Below are positions 1-7,185 of a DNA stretch of 7,239 nucleotides, one piece after another. A program made the translations under genes and the position numbers. The stretch is from positions 1 through 7,239 of the forward strand of contig CAMBQD010000050.1 in NCBI GenBank assembly GCA_945869905.1. The letters run 5' to 3'. Every line of letters begins with the position of its first letter. The stretch's first letter is position 1. Source of the stretch: an uncultured Clostridia bacterium. Lineage in GTDB: Bacteria; Bacillota; Clostridia; Oscillospirales; Acutalibacteraceae. The notes beneath the pieces were generated by a model that worked only from the letters and a program-made list of their open reading frames with translations, made no database searches and was not told where the DNA came from.

Positions 1-578
1 CCGTCCTTGAGTTGTTCGATTGTAAAGTCAATTTGGATATCTGCCTGCAGATAATCTATCATAGACTGCAAATCGGAAAAGCAGCTATAAAGCAATTTGC
101 AGTTTTCTTTAACAAAGTGCTCATCAATTGAGTGTTCAAGCATAAACTCCATAGAATCATAATAGCCGTCGATATTATAAATTGCGATTGGCTTTTTATG
201 CCTGCCAAGCTGTTTAAGGGTAAGCACCTCAAAAAGCTCCTCAAAGGTTCCTATTCCGCCGGGAACAATTACAAAGGCGTCTGCACGTTCTTCCATTTCC
301 GCCTTGCGTTCACGCATTGTTTCGGTATAAATAAGCTCATCACACTGCTCATAAATAGCCTCAACATTCGCCTCTTTAAAAAAGGTGGGGATAACGCCTG
401 TTATATGTGCTCCGCCTTTTTTAAAGCCCTGAGCAGCAGCACCCATCAATCCCTGTCCCCCTGCGCCGAAAACAAGACTATGGCCTGCCTTTGCAAGGCT
501 TTCGCCCATAATTTTTACTTTATCAATATACTTGCCGTCAATCTCACTGCTGGCGGCACCAAATACACAAATATTCAT
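1..578 (-). CDS. LOG family protein (TIGR00730-type Rossmann-fold phosphoribohydrolase), C-terminus cut by window edge
   Basis: Read on the minus strand, 192 codons are open from an ATG at 578 to the window edge with no stop. LOG-family enzymes are cytosolic lysine-decarboxylase-like Rossmann proteins that hydrolyse nucleoside 5'-monophosphates (cytokinin riboside monophosphates or AMP) to free base plus ribose 5-phosphate. Visible signatures are a nucleotide-binding glycine run GAGGQGLMG (residues 38-46), MRERK (88-92, with the expected catalytic Arg91) and the family hallmark PGGIGTFEE (106-114, with Glu114). Family members are usually about 180-195 residues, so only a few residues should be missing. 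An AGGAG at 588-584 lies 5 bases before the ATG and supports the start. The gene is divergent from the ymdB unit. Its substrate in this organism cannot be inferred; the family name is often wrongly given as lysine decarboxylase. Confidence 0.92.
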   Translation of the reverse strand, partial: MNICVFGAASSEIDGKYIDKVKIMGESLAKAGHSLVFGAGGQGLMGAAAQGFKKGGAHITGVIPTFFKEANVEAIYEQCDELIYTETMRERKAEMEERADAFVIVPGGIGTFEELFEVLTLKQLGRHKKPIAIYNIDGYYDSMEFMLEHSIDEHFVKENCKLLYSCFSDLQSMIDYLQADIQIDFTIEQLKD

Positions 579-607
579 ATATTCTCCTATATTTTCTCCT
601 TAAAAAG

Positions 608-635
608 TTTATAATAACAATATATGATTTAACAA
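608..635 (-). promoter_or_regulatory. Putative sigma-A-like promoter for the LOG-family gene
   Basis: On the minus strand TTGTTA (635-630) and TATAAA (613-608) are separated by 16 bases. Transcription would start near 601, about 23 bases before the ATG at 578. The -35 box matches TTGACA at only four positions and the DNA is A+T rich, so a chance match is possible. Confidence 0.4.
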
Positions 636-695
636 AGAAAATATTATTAAATAACTCAAATAATTTTAACACAGTGTGAATTTTGTGTCAATTTC

Positions 696-724
696 TTGTT
701 TTTATTTATTTATTATTGTATAAT
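696..724 (+). promoter_or_regulatory. Putative sigma-A-like promoter for ymdB and the lipoprotein gene
   Basis: A perfect TATAAT (719-724) lies 17 bases after TTGTTT (696-701). The predicted transcription start is near 731, leaving a leader of about 28 bases before the TTG start at 759. The promoter covers the upstream in-frame TTG at 696, which argues against that codon being the translation start. Confidence 0.5.
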
Positions 725-758
725 TAAAATAATATACGGATATAGAAACGGTGTAATT

Positions 759-1532
759 TTGAAAGTATTAGCTATAGGTGACGTTGTATCCTCTCAGGGA
801 TGCGAATATTTAAGACAAACACTGCCCAAATTAAAAAGAGAGCTGGGTGCAGACATAGTTATTGTCAACGGTGAAAATTCTGCCGTGGGTAACGGCATTC
901 TGCCCCAAAGCGCATTACACATTTTGGACAGCGGCGCAGATGCAATTACCCTTGGTAACCACAGCCTTAGAAGAAAAGAGATTTATGATTTTCTTGACGG
1001 TGACAACCCTATTGTAAGGCCTGCCAATTACCACAGCTCTGCCCCCGGCAAGGGATATATGATTATTGACAAAGGCTTTTGCCGTGCGGCAATAATCAAT
1101 CTTCAGGGTGCAGTTAATATGGAGAGTGTGGAAAATCCCTTTAATGTTATCGACAAAATTGTGGAAGAAATTAAGGCACAGGGTATTAATATAATACTTG
1201 TGGATTTTCACGCAGAAACCACTTCTGAAAAAAGAGCAATGGGATTTTATCTTGACGGCAGAATTTCCGCCTTGTTCGGCACTCATACCCACGTGCAGAC
1301 AAGCGATAATCAAATACTGCCCAATTCCACCGGATATATAACGGATTTAGGTATGACCGGCCCTTATTACAGTGTTCTTGGTGTTGAGCCGGACATTATA
1401 ATACAAAAATTTAAAACCAATCTGCCTGTCAGATTTACAAATCCTGACGGTCCCTGTGTGCTTGAGGGCTGTCTGTTTGAAATTGATGCAGGCACAGGCA
1501 AAACAGTTAACACAGTCTTGATAAGGAGGTAA
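759..1532 (+). CDS. ymdB: YmdB-type metallophosphoesterase (TIGR00282 family), TTG start
   Basis: The 257-residue product matches the YmdB family of dinuclear metal phosphoesterases. In Bacillus subtilis YmdB hydrolyses 2',3'-cyclic nucleotides and affects biofilm and motility gene expression. Expected metal ligands are all present: Asp8 in IGDVV, Glu39-Asn40 in NGEN, Asn67-His68 in LGNH, His151 in VDFHAE, and His176 and His178 in GTHTHV. Later family motifs YLDGR and ITDLGMTGP are also present. The family usually begins MKxLxIGDVVG, which fixes the start at the TTG of TTG-AAA-GTA; no in-frame ATG exists nearby. The ribosome site is weak (GGTG at 750-753, 5 bases before TTG). The usual aromatic residue after GNH (commonly GNHTW/SW) is Leu here. 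Length is normal for the family. Its stop codon lies inside the ribosome binding site of the next gene, so the two are probably co-transcribed. The usual upstream partner rny is not here. Confidence 0.88.
   Translation: MKVLAIGDVVSSQGCEYLRQTLPKLKRELGADIVIVNGENSAVGNGILPQSALHILDSGADAITLGNHSLRRKEIYDFLDGDNPIVRPANYHSSAPGKGYMIIDKGFCRAAIINLQGAVNMESVENPFNVIDKIVEEIKAQGINIILVDFHAETTSEKRAMGFYLDGRISALFGTHTHVQTSDNQILPNSTGYITDLGMTGPYYSVLGVEPDIIIQKFKTNLPVRFTNPDGPCVLEGCLFEIDAGTGKTVNTVLIRR
1523..1530 (+). promoter_or_regulatory. Perfect Shine-Dalgarno overlapping the ymdB stop
   Basis: AAGGAGGT lies 4 bases before the lipoprotein ATG at 1535. Its final T is the first base of the ymdB TAA (1530-1532). This decides the lipoprotein start and suggests translational coupling between the two genes. 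Confidence 0.85.
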
Positions 1533-1534
1533 AA

Positions 1535-3022
1535 ATGCAAAAAAAATATATTGCTTTATTTTTAGTCCTTGCAGTAATTATCTCCTGCTTTACAGCCTGC
1601 AGTGCAAACAGCACTGATGCCGAAATAACAACCGCCGTATCAACAACGGCTAAGCAAAAGGACAATACCACCTTTAAGCTGAGCTATACTCAGGCGGACA
1701 GCCTTGACCCATTTAAAGCTCAGACCCAGAATAATCAGGTGCTTGCCTCACTTGTTTTTGAGTCACTTTTTGATATTGACGAAAATTATGAAACCGTTAC
1801 AAATATCGCAACGGGATATGCCTTTACCGACAAAACCACACTTAGAGTTGATATCAACCCCAAGCTTAAATTCTCCGACGGCAGCAGCATTGACGGTGAA
1901 GATGTTGCTTATTCGGTAAATGCCGCAAAAAAATCCCCTGCATACGGCAGTTCCCTTGGTTGCATTGATTATGCCTCCGCTCAGGGAAATTCCGTAACAA
2001 TAAGTCTTAATTACGCAAATCCATATGCCGTAAATCTGTTAACCTTCCCCATTGCGTCTGTAAATGATGACCGGGACGGCTATCCCATCGGCAGTGGCAG
2101 ATACGTTTACAAAAATGATAACGGCAAGGTTGTTCTTAAGGCAACGGAGGAAAACGGCTTTGACCCATATATTACAACTATTACGCTGGTGAACATTGCC
2201 GCCGCAGACTCCATTGACAATGCGGTGAACATAGGCAACATATCCTTTGCATTCAGGGATATGAGCAGTGACACATCAAAACGTCTTTCCTGTGCAAAAA
2301 AGGCAGTTGCAATGAACAATCTTGTATTTTTAGGAGTTAATTCCTATTCGGGCATCACATCAGACCCACAGATACGTCAGGCAATTTCCCTTGCACTTGA
2401 CAGAACAGTGCTGGCTGAAAGCGCCTATTCCGGCTATGCCGACGCCGCCGTATCCATATTTCATCCAAGCTTTAAATCGGCAGGCGATGTTACTCTGTTT
2501 TCCGACAGTGCCGACACGGCAATGGCAAAGCAGGCGGCAAACCAAAGCGGTATTGACGGAAAGGATTTATCACTGTCAGTGCTTGTTGACACAAATGAAA
2601 ACAAAATTGCCTGTGCCAATCTGATAAAAACACAGCTTGAGGCTGCAGGCTTCAGCATTAAAATTGAAAAAGAAAGCGTTAAGGAATACAGGCGAAGAAT
2701 AAGCAAGGGTGAATTTGATTTATATGTGGGCGAAATAAAGCTGGCGGACGATATGTGCCTTTATCCCTTCTTTGATAAATCAGGCGGTGCAAGATACGGT
2801 ATAAATCTGAAAAAGCTCAGCTGTGATGATATTTACAGTCAATATTTATCAGGTGAGGCAGAGCTGGGAAAATTTGTGCTTGCATTCAACGATGAAATGC
2901 CGTATATTCCACTGCTTTACAAAAAAGGTATGATATGCTACAGCAAGGCGCTTAAGGGCGATATGCAGGGATATTACGGCAACTTTTTCTCAAATATTGA
3001 CAGTTGGAATTTTACTTCTTGA
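1535..3022 (+). CDS. ABC transporter substrate-binding lipoprotein, family 5 (peptide/nickel-type, SBP_bac_5)
   Basis: The 495-residue product begins with a lipoprotein signal: positive MQKKY, a hydrophobic stretch (residues 6-19) and lipobox FTAC with the likely lipidated Cys22. A Ser/Thr/Ala-rich tether (about 23-46) follows. The mature part fits family 5 solute-binding proteins: an early SLDPF and LVFESLF segment (56-79), LKFSDG with GEDVAYS (111-127), PIGSGRYVY (184-192, equivalent to the family PxGTGPY motif), and PQIRQAISLALDR (278-290). The protein should sit on the outer face of the membrane and capture oligopeptides or other small ligands for an ABC importer. No permease or ATPase gene lies beside it, so the ligand and the cognate transporter are unknown. 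It is 2 bases downstream of ymdB with a perfect ribosome site. It is slightly shorter than typical OppA-like proteins (about 500-550 residues) but seems complete. Confidence 0.88.
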   Translation: MQKKYIALFLVLAVIISCFTACSANSTDAEITTAVSTTAKQKDNTTFKLSYTQADSLDPFKAQTQNNQVLASLVFESLFDIDENYETVTNIATGYAFTDKTTLRVDINPKLKFSDGSSIDGEDVAYSVNAAKKSPAYGSSLGCIDYASAQGNSVTISLNYANPYAVNLLTFPIASVNDDRDGYPIGSGRYVYKNDNGKVVLKATEENGFDPYITTITLVNIAAADSIDNAVNIGNISFAFRDMSSDTSKRLSCAKKAVAMNNLVFLGVNSYSGITSDPQIRQAISLALDRTVLAESAYSGYADAAVSIFHPSFKSAGDVTLFSDSADTAMAKQAANQSGIDGKDLSLSVLVDTNENKIACANLIKTQLEAAGFSIKIEKESVKEYRRRISKGEFDLYVGEIKLADDMCLYPFFDKSGGARYGINLKKLSCDDIYSQYLSGEAELGKFVLAFNDEMPYIPLLYKKGMICYSKALKGDMQGYYGNFFSNIDSWNFTS

Positions 3023-3047
3023 TTTGCCGTATAATAAGACATATAAT
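3019..3047 (+). promoter_or_regulatory. Sigma-A-like promoter for the asp23-fakA-recG unit
   Basis: TTGATT (3019-3024) and a perfect TATAAT (3042-3047) are 17 bases apart. The -35 box spans the stop codon of the lipoprotein gene (3020-3022). The predicted start near 3054 gives a leader of about 22 bases before the ATG at 3076. No terminator hairpin is seen between the two genes, so readthrough from upstream may add to expression. A second TATAAT at 3030-3035 lacks a well-spaced -35 box. Confidence 0.6.
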
Positions 3048-3075
3048 TGTATTATGATATTTTGGAGGTATTCTT

Positions 3076-3432
3076 ATGATTAAGCTGGAAAACCCAAACG
3101 GATATATTGAAATAACAAACAACTATTTTTCCAACCTTGTAGGCAGAGCGGCGCAAAGCTGCTTTGGTGTTACGGGTATGGTAAACAGCAATGCGTATCA
3201 AAACATAAAATCAGCCATAAAAAGCAAGGTATCTCACGAGAATTATGATCAAGGTGTTTCCGTTAAAAGCGTTAACGGCAATCTGATAATTGACCTTCAT
3301 ATTTCTGTTTCCTATGGTGTAAACATCAGTGCCATTGTTGAAAGCATTGTAAACAAGGTAAGATACACTGTTGAAGAAGCCACTGATTTAAAGGTTTCAA
3401 AGGTAAACGTATACATTGATGCACTTAACTGA
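3076..3432 (+). CDS. yloU: Asp23/Gls24 family protein (YloU-like)
   Basis: The 118-residue product fits the Asp23/Gls24 (DUF322) family, small proteins linked to cell-envelope homeostasis. Visible family traits are an N-terminal G-x-I-x-I stretch (GYIEI, residues 9-13), FGVTGM (30-35), a conserved strand segment IDLHISVSYGVNI (72-84), and a C-terminal region from VRYTVEEATDLKV through VNVYIDAL (95-117). There is no signal peptide or membrane segment. GGAGGT (3064-3069) lies 6 bases before the ATG. The gene comes directly before fakA, the conserved Firmicute yloU-yloV arrangement, which supports assigning it to YloU rather than a stress-inducible Asp23 paralogue. Its biochemical function remains poorly defined. 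Confidence 0.88.
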   Translation: MIKLENPNGYIEITNNYFSNLVGRAAQSCFGVTGMVNSNAYQNIKSAIKSKVSHENYDQGVSVKSVNGNLIIDLHISVSYGVNISAIVESIVNKVRYTVEEATDLKVSKVNVYIDALN

Positions 3433-3449
3433 TTGGAGATAAGCAAGAT

Positions 3450-5114
3450 ATGATAACCGGTTTAATGTTTCGTGATTCAATTATTTATGCCGCCAACAAC
3501 ATTGCAAACAGCAGGCAGGCGTTGGACGCATTAAATATTTTCCCTGTTCCTGACTGTGATACAGGTACAAATATGAGTATGACCATAGGTGCCGCCGCCA
3601 AGGAAATGGCAGCTTTGCCTGACGACTGCACCATTGAGGAGGCGTCTGCCCAGTGTGCATCTGCTTTGCTGAGAGGTGCCAGAGGTAACTCAGGTGTTAT
3701 TCTGTCCCTTATATTCCGTGGCTTTTCAAAGGCATTTAAAGGTCTTAAGGAGGCAGGCTCAAGGGATATTGCCAACGCCTTTAAGGAGGGTGTTGACGCA
3801 GCCTACAAGGCAGTTATGAAGCCTACCGAGGGTACTATTCTTACCGTTATAAGAGAGGCAAAGGATGCCGCAGTTGAAATGGCAGGTATTCAGGACGAGC
3901 CGTTGGAGGTTGCCTTTGCGGCACTGCAGGCGGCAAAGGCGGCGCTGGCAAAAACGCCGGAGCTTTTACCTGTACTGAAAAAGGCAGGAGTTGTTGACGC
4001 AGGCGGACAGGGACTTATCTTAATTTTTGAGGGTATGGAAAGCGTGTGGCACAACGGTGTTATTGTTCAGCCGCTGGACGGTACGGCAGGCATTAATCCT
4101 GTTTCAATGCCGTCAAAATCCACTGTTGCCAATGCCTCTGACGATATTGAATTCGGCTACTGCTCTGAGTTTTTGATTGAAAAATCAAGCTCTGCAAAGG
4201 AAAAGGACCCGCTTAAGCTGAGGGCATTTTTGGAGTCAATCGGCGACTGTGTTGTTGTGGTGGACGATAATGACATAATTAAGGTTCACGTTCATTCAAA
4301 CGAGCCGGGTAATGTTATTCAGTCAGCCCTTAAATACGGTCAGCTTATCAATATAAAAATTGACAATATGCGCTATCAGCACGCCAATGCAGAGGTTGGT
4401 GTTAAAGAGGGAGAAAAGGTTATTGAGCCTACTGTTATCGAGCCTGAAAACGACTACGGCTTTGTGGCAGTGTGTGCAGGCGAAGGACTTGAGGAGCTGT
4501 TTAGGGATATAGGCGCCGATGTGATTGTAAGCGGCGGACAGACAATGAACCCATCCACTGACGATATTTTAAATGCTGTAATGAGAACACCTGCAAAAAC
4601 AGTATTTGTTCTTCCAAATAACAAAAATATAATTATGGCCGCAGAGCAGGCAATCCCTCTTGCCGCTGACAGAGAGGTAAGAGTTCTCCAAACAAAAACA
4701 ATTCCTCAGGGAATTTCCGCAATGCTTGCCTTTGATGACAGCTGTGATGCTGACGAAAACCAAATGACAATGATGTCTGCGGCACAGGCAGTGGAAACTG
4801 CACAGGTTACCTTTGCCGCCAGAGACAGTGAAATTGACGGCAAAGAGGTTCATCAGGGCGAAATAATGGGACTTTGCAACGGTAAAATAAAATTCATCGG
4901 TGACAGCATAACCGAAATTGCATACAAGTCTGCAGACAAGCTGTTTAAGAAAAACGAGCATTCACTGATTACCGTTATTTACGGTGAAGGAGTCAGCGAG
5001 GAGGAGGCGGTTGAGGTAGAAAGCCGCCTTGAAAAGAAATACGGTGCTGACGTTGAAATAAGCGTTGTTGACGGCGGTCAGCCGATATATTACTTTATTA
5101 TTTCCGTGGAGTAA
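3450..5114 (+). CDS. fakA: Fatty acid kinase catalytic subunit FakA (YloV, DAK2/DhaL-domain protein)
   Basis: The 554-residue product has the length and order of FakA, the cytosolic kinase that phosphorylates fatty acids presented by FakB, giving acyl-phosphate for phospholipid synthesis. The N-terminal DhaL-like ATP domain (about 1-200) shows NIFPVPDCDTGTNM (29-42, Mg-binding Asp35, Asp37 and nearby), RGARGNSGVILS (75-86) and DAGGQGL (183-189). The middle domain has FGYCSEF (235-241) and VHVHSNEPG (279-287). Cys238, His280 and His282 fit the Zn site reported for Staphylococcus aureus FakA. The C-terminal domain has LKYGQLINIKIDNM (294-307) and SGGQTMNPS (361-369). The usual PDGDTGTNM has Cys36 in place of Gly here. 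GGAG (3435-3438) lies 11 bases before the ATG, rather far; Met6 is an alternative start, but homology begins before it. No fakB is in the window. Confidence 0.93.
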   Translation: MITGLMFRDSIIYAANNIANSRQALDALNIFPVPDCDTGTNMSMTIGAAAKEMAALPDDCTIEEASAQCASALLRGARGNSGVILSLIFRGFSKAFKGLKEAGSRDIANAFKEGVDAAYKAVMKPTEGTILTVIREAKDAAVEMAGIQDEPLEVAFAALQAAKAALAKTPELLPVLKKAGVVDAGGQGLILIFEGMESVWHNGVIVQPLDGTAGINPVSMPSKSTVANASDDIEFGYCSEFLIEKSSSAKEKDPLKLRAFLESIGDCVVVVDDNDIIKVHVHSNEPGNVIQSALKYGQLINIKIDNMRYQHANAEVGVKEGEKVIEPTVIEPENDYGFVAVCAGEGLEELFRDIGADVIVSGGQTMNPSTDDILNAVMRTPAKTVFVLPNNKNIIMAAEQAIPLAADREVRVLQTKTIPQGISAMLAFDDSCDADENQMTMMSAAQAVETAQVTFAARDSEIDGKEVHQGEIMGLCNGKIKFIGDSITEIAYKSADKLFKKNEHSLITVIYGEGVSEEEAVEVESRLEKKYGADVEISVVDGGQPIYYFIISVE

Positions 5115-5117
5115 ACC

Positions 5118-6842
5118 ATGTTAAATCTTGAAAGTAACATAAAATTTATTAAGGGTGTTGGCGAGAAAAGAGCCGAGCTGTTTTACAAGCTCGGCATCTT
5201 TGATGTTGACTCCCTTATTCATTTTTACCCCAGAAAATATGAGGACTGGACAAATACCAAAGCCGTTTCAGAGGTATCTGACGGTGAAAATGTTGTTATA
5301 AAAGCAACTATGATTACACCTGTAAAGGAGCATATGGTAAGGCGCGGTATGACGCTTTACAAATGCAGATTTTCCGACGGTGAAAGTGTAATCAACGTAA
5401 CAATTTTCAACAACAGGTATTTGGCGCAAGCCTTAAGAATTTATGATGACTATGTGCTTTTCGGAAAAATTGAAAAGAATTTTACCACAGCGTCAATGTC
5501 CTCACCTAAAATAGAAAAGCTTGAAACCGGCATACATATTCACCCAATTTATTCAACAACAGGCAAGCTGACCTCAAATGCAATTGCTAAGGTCATTAAA
5601 ACAGCCCTTGATAATATTGACGAAATACCGGAAACCTTAAGTTGGGAAATAAGGAACAAATATAACCTCATACCATTGGACAGTGCCGTTAGGCAGATAC
5701 ATTTTCCCTACTCTGCTGATGACAGCGCCGCCGCAAGAAAAAGGCTGATATTTGAAGAGCTGCTTACATTACAGCTGGGATTATTAAAGCTGAAAAGCAC
5801 CAAGAAAAAAGAAACTCCGCTGAATATATCAAAGGATTATACGTCCGAGTTTACTGCACTTTTACCATACAGACTGACAAACGCTCAGCAAAGGGCTATT
5901 AACGAGTGTATTAGGGATATGCAGGGTAAATACCCAATGAACAGGCTTTTGCAGGGTGATGTGGGCTCCGGCAAAACAGCAGTGGGAGCAGGAATTATTT
6001 ACACCGTTATCAAAAACGGATACCAAGGTGCGCTTATGGCACCTACGGAAATACTGGCAACACAGCATTATGAAAGCATTTCAAAAATGCTTGGAAATAC
6101 AAATATAACAATCAAGCTGCTGACAGGCTCCACAAAGGCATCTGAGAAAAAGCAAATTAAGAGTGACCTTATTGACGGTAAAATTGACCTGCTTATAGGC
6201 ACCCACGCAATAATACAAAATGATGTGGAATTTAAAAATCTCGGTTTGGTTATCACCGACGAACAGCACCGTTTCGGTGTTAAGCAAAGGGCAAGCCTTG
6301 CAAACAAGGGACAGGGTATACACACCCTTGTAATGAGCGCAACGCCTATTCCAAGAACCTTAGGGCTTATTCTTTACGGCGACCTTGATATCAGCATACT
6401 GGATGAGCTGCCCCCCGGCAGACAGGAACTACGCACAGATCTGGTTGACTCACGTTACAACAGCAGGCTGTACAAATTCATACGTGACGCCGTTGACCGA
6501 GGTGAGCAGTGCTATATTATCTGCCCTATGGTTGAGGACAGCGAGGATGAGGAAAATCTAAAATCGGCAGAGCAATTTGCCGAGGAGCTTTCACAAACAG
6601 CCTTTAGGGGATATAATCTGGGACTCCTCCACGGCAAAATGAAGCCTAAAGAAAAGGAAAATGTTATGAAAGCATTTTCAAGGGGTGATGTGCAGATACT
6701 TGTTGCCACAACAGTAGTTGAGGTTGGTGTTGATGTAGCCAATGCAACAATTATGGTGATTGAAAACGCAGAGCGCTTTGGACTCTCACAGCTTAATCAG
6801 CTAAGGGGCAGAATCGGCAGAGGCAGTAAAAAAAGCTACTGA
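5118..6842 (+). CDS. recG: ATP-dependent DNA helicase RecG, truncated by an in-frame TGA
   Basis: RecG is a superfamily 2 helicase that remodels stalled replication forks and Holliday junctions. This frame gives 574 residues before TGA; family members have about 670-700. The N-terminal wedge/OB region (about 1-200) starts with IKGVGEKRA (11-19) and HFYPRKYED (35-43). The helicase core follows with Walker A GDVGSGKT (280-287), APTEILA (308-314), DEQH (381-384), SATPIPRTL (407-415), DELPPGR (429-435), TTVVEVGVDV (531-540) and motif VI QLRGRIGRG (561-569). Asn560 replaces the His usual in LHQLRGR. GGAG (5108-5111) overlaps the end of fakA and lies 6 bases before the ATG, so the genes are probably coupled. 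The stop occurs four residues after motif VI and removes the TRG translocation motif, which follows in the same frame. As a 574-residue protein it probably would not drive branch migration. Confidence 0.9.
   Translation: MLNLESNIKFIKGVGEKRAELFYKLGIFDVDSLIHFYPRKYEDWTNTKAVSEVSDGENVVIKATMITPVKEHMVRRGMTLYKCRFSDGESVINVTIFNNRYLAQALRIYDDYVLFGKIEKNFTTASMSSPKIEKLETGIHIHPIYSTTGKLTSNAIAKVIKTALDNIDEIPETLSWEIRNKYNLIPLDSAVRQIHFPYSADDSAAARKRLIFEELLTLQLGLLKLKSTKKKETPLNISKDYTSEFTALLPYRLTNAQQRAINECIRDMQGKYPMNRLLQGDVGSGKTAVGAGIIYTVIKNGYQGALMAPTEILATQHYESISKMLGNTNITIKLLTGSTKASEKKQIKSDLIDGKIDLLIGTHAIIQNDVEFKNLGLVITDEQHRFGVKQRASLANKGQGIHTLVMSATPIPRTLGLILYGDLDISILDELPPGRQELRTDLVDSRYNSRLYKFIRDAVDRGEQCYIICPMVEDSEDEENLKSAEQFAEELSQTAFRGYNLGLLHGKMKPKEKENVMKAFSRGDVQILVATTVVEVGVDVANATIMVIENAERFGLSQLNQLRGRIGRGSKKSY
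6840..6842 (+). other. In-frame TGA at the conserved Cys position of recG
   Basis: The local reading is K-K-S-Y-TGA-E-L-I-S. RecG proteins have a Cys directly after S-[FHY] here (for example SFCIL in Bacillus subtilis, SHCVL in Escherichia coli). One base change from TGC or TGT to TGA accounts for it. TGA also ends the lipoprotein and asp23 genes, so it is not reassigned genome-wide. Confidence 0.85.
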
Positions 6843-7148
6843 GAACTTATTTCCGAAAGCAACAGCGACTCTGCAAAAAACCGTCTTATGACTATGAAAA
6901 AATACAGTGACGGCTTTAAAATTGCCGACGAGGATTTAAAGGCACGCGGTCCCGGTGATTTCTTCGGTGAAAGACAACACGGTCTGCCAAAGCTGAAAAT
7001 TGCCGATATGCTGGAGGATATGGAGGTTTTGAGGCTTGCACAGGAATGTGCAAGGGATATCCTAAAGGAAGACTATAACCTTGATTTGGACAAAAATAAA
7101 CACCTCTGCAATTCAATTACAAAGATGTTTAGGGATATTGAATATTAA
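6843..7148 (+). pseudogene. recG: C-terminal part of recG after the in-frame stop
   Basis: This 102-codon stretch (residues 576-676 of the read-through numbering, followed by TAA at 7149) is in the same frame as recG. It carries strong RecG homology: DGFKIADEDLKARGPGDFFG (598-616), which is the TRG motif region needed for coupling ATP hydrolysis to translocation, then GERQHGLPKLKIADM (616-631) and a helical tail. With the upstream part the total is 676 positions, normal for RecG. There is no further stop, indel or sign of decay. Internal ATG codons at 6888 and 6894 have no ribosome binding site, and the fragment lacks any catalytic core, so it is unlikely to be an independent gene. It is translated only if the TGA is read through or is a sequence error. 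Confidence 0.8.
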
Positions 7149-7167
7149 TAAACTATAATTGCTAAAA

Positions 7168-7185
7168 ATAAAAAGCCGACAAACA
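7168..7185 (+). terminator. Possible left half of an interrupted recG terminator
   Basis: About 20 bases after the recG TAA lies an A-rich stretch followed by GCCGAC (7175-7180), the look of the upstream arm of a Firmicute Rho-independent terminator (A-run then G+C arm). No matching GTCGGC-T-run arm follows within the window, where an insertion-sequence-like end begins instead. The idea that the hairpin was split by insertion is an inference. Confidence 0.25.

Noticed and set aside
132..614. 160-codon open frame on the plus strand opposite the LOG-family gene.
   Set aside because: The minus strand encodes a clear family protein with its motifs and ribosome site; the plus-strand product is Cys/Phe/His-rich with no recognisable domain.
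696..758. Longer N-terminus for YmdB starting at TTG 696.
   Set aside because: It would add 21 hydrophobic residues absent from the family, the codon lies within a likely -35 box, and there is no ribosome site before it.
915..1313. 132-codon minus-strand open frame within ymdB.
   Set aside because: It is an antisense shadow of a gene with all its catalytic motifs; no ribosome site or domain supports it.
6828..6842. A-run (seven A) just before the recG stop as a programmed frameshift or slippage site.
   Set aside because: RecG homology after the stop is in the same frame as before it. A shift would leave that frame, and a homopolymer sequencing indel would not explain an in-frame TGA.
6888..7148. 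Separate 86-residue gene starting at ATG 6888.
   Set aside because: It is in frame with recG, matches the RecG C-terminus, and has no ribosome binding site before the ATG.
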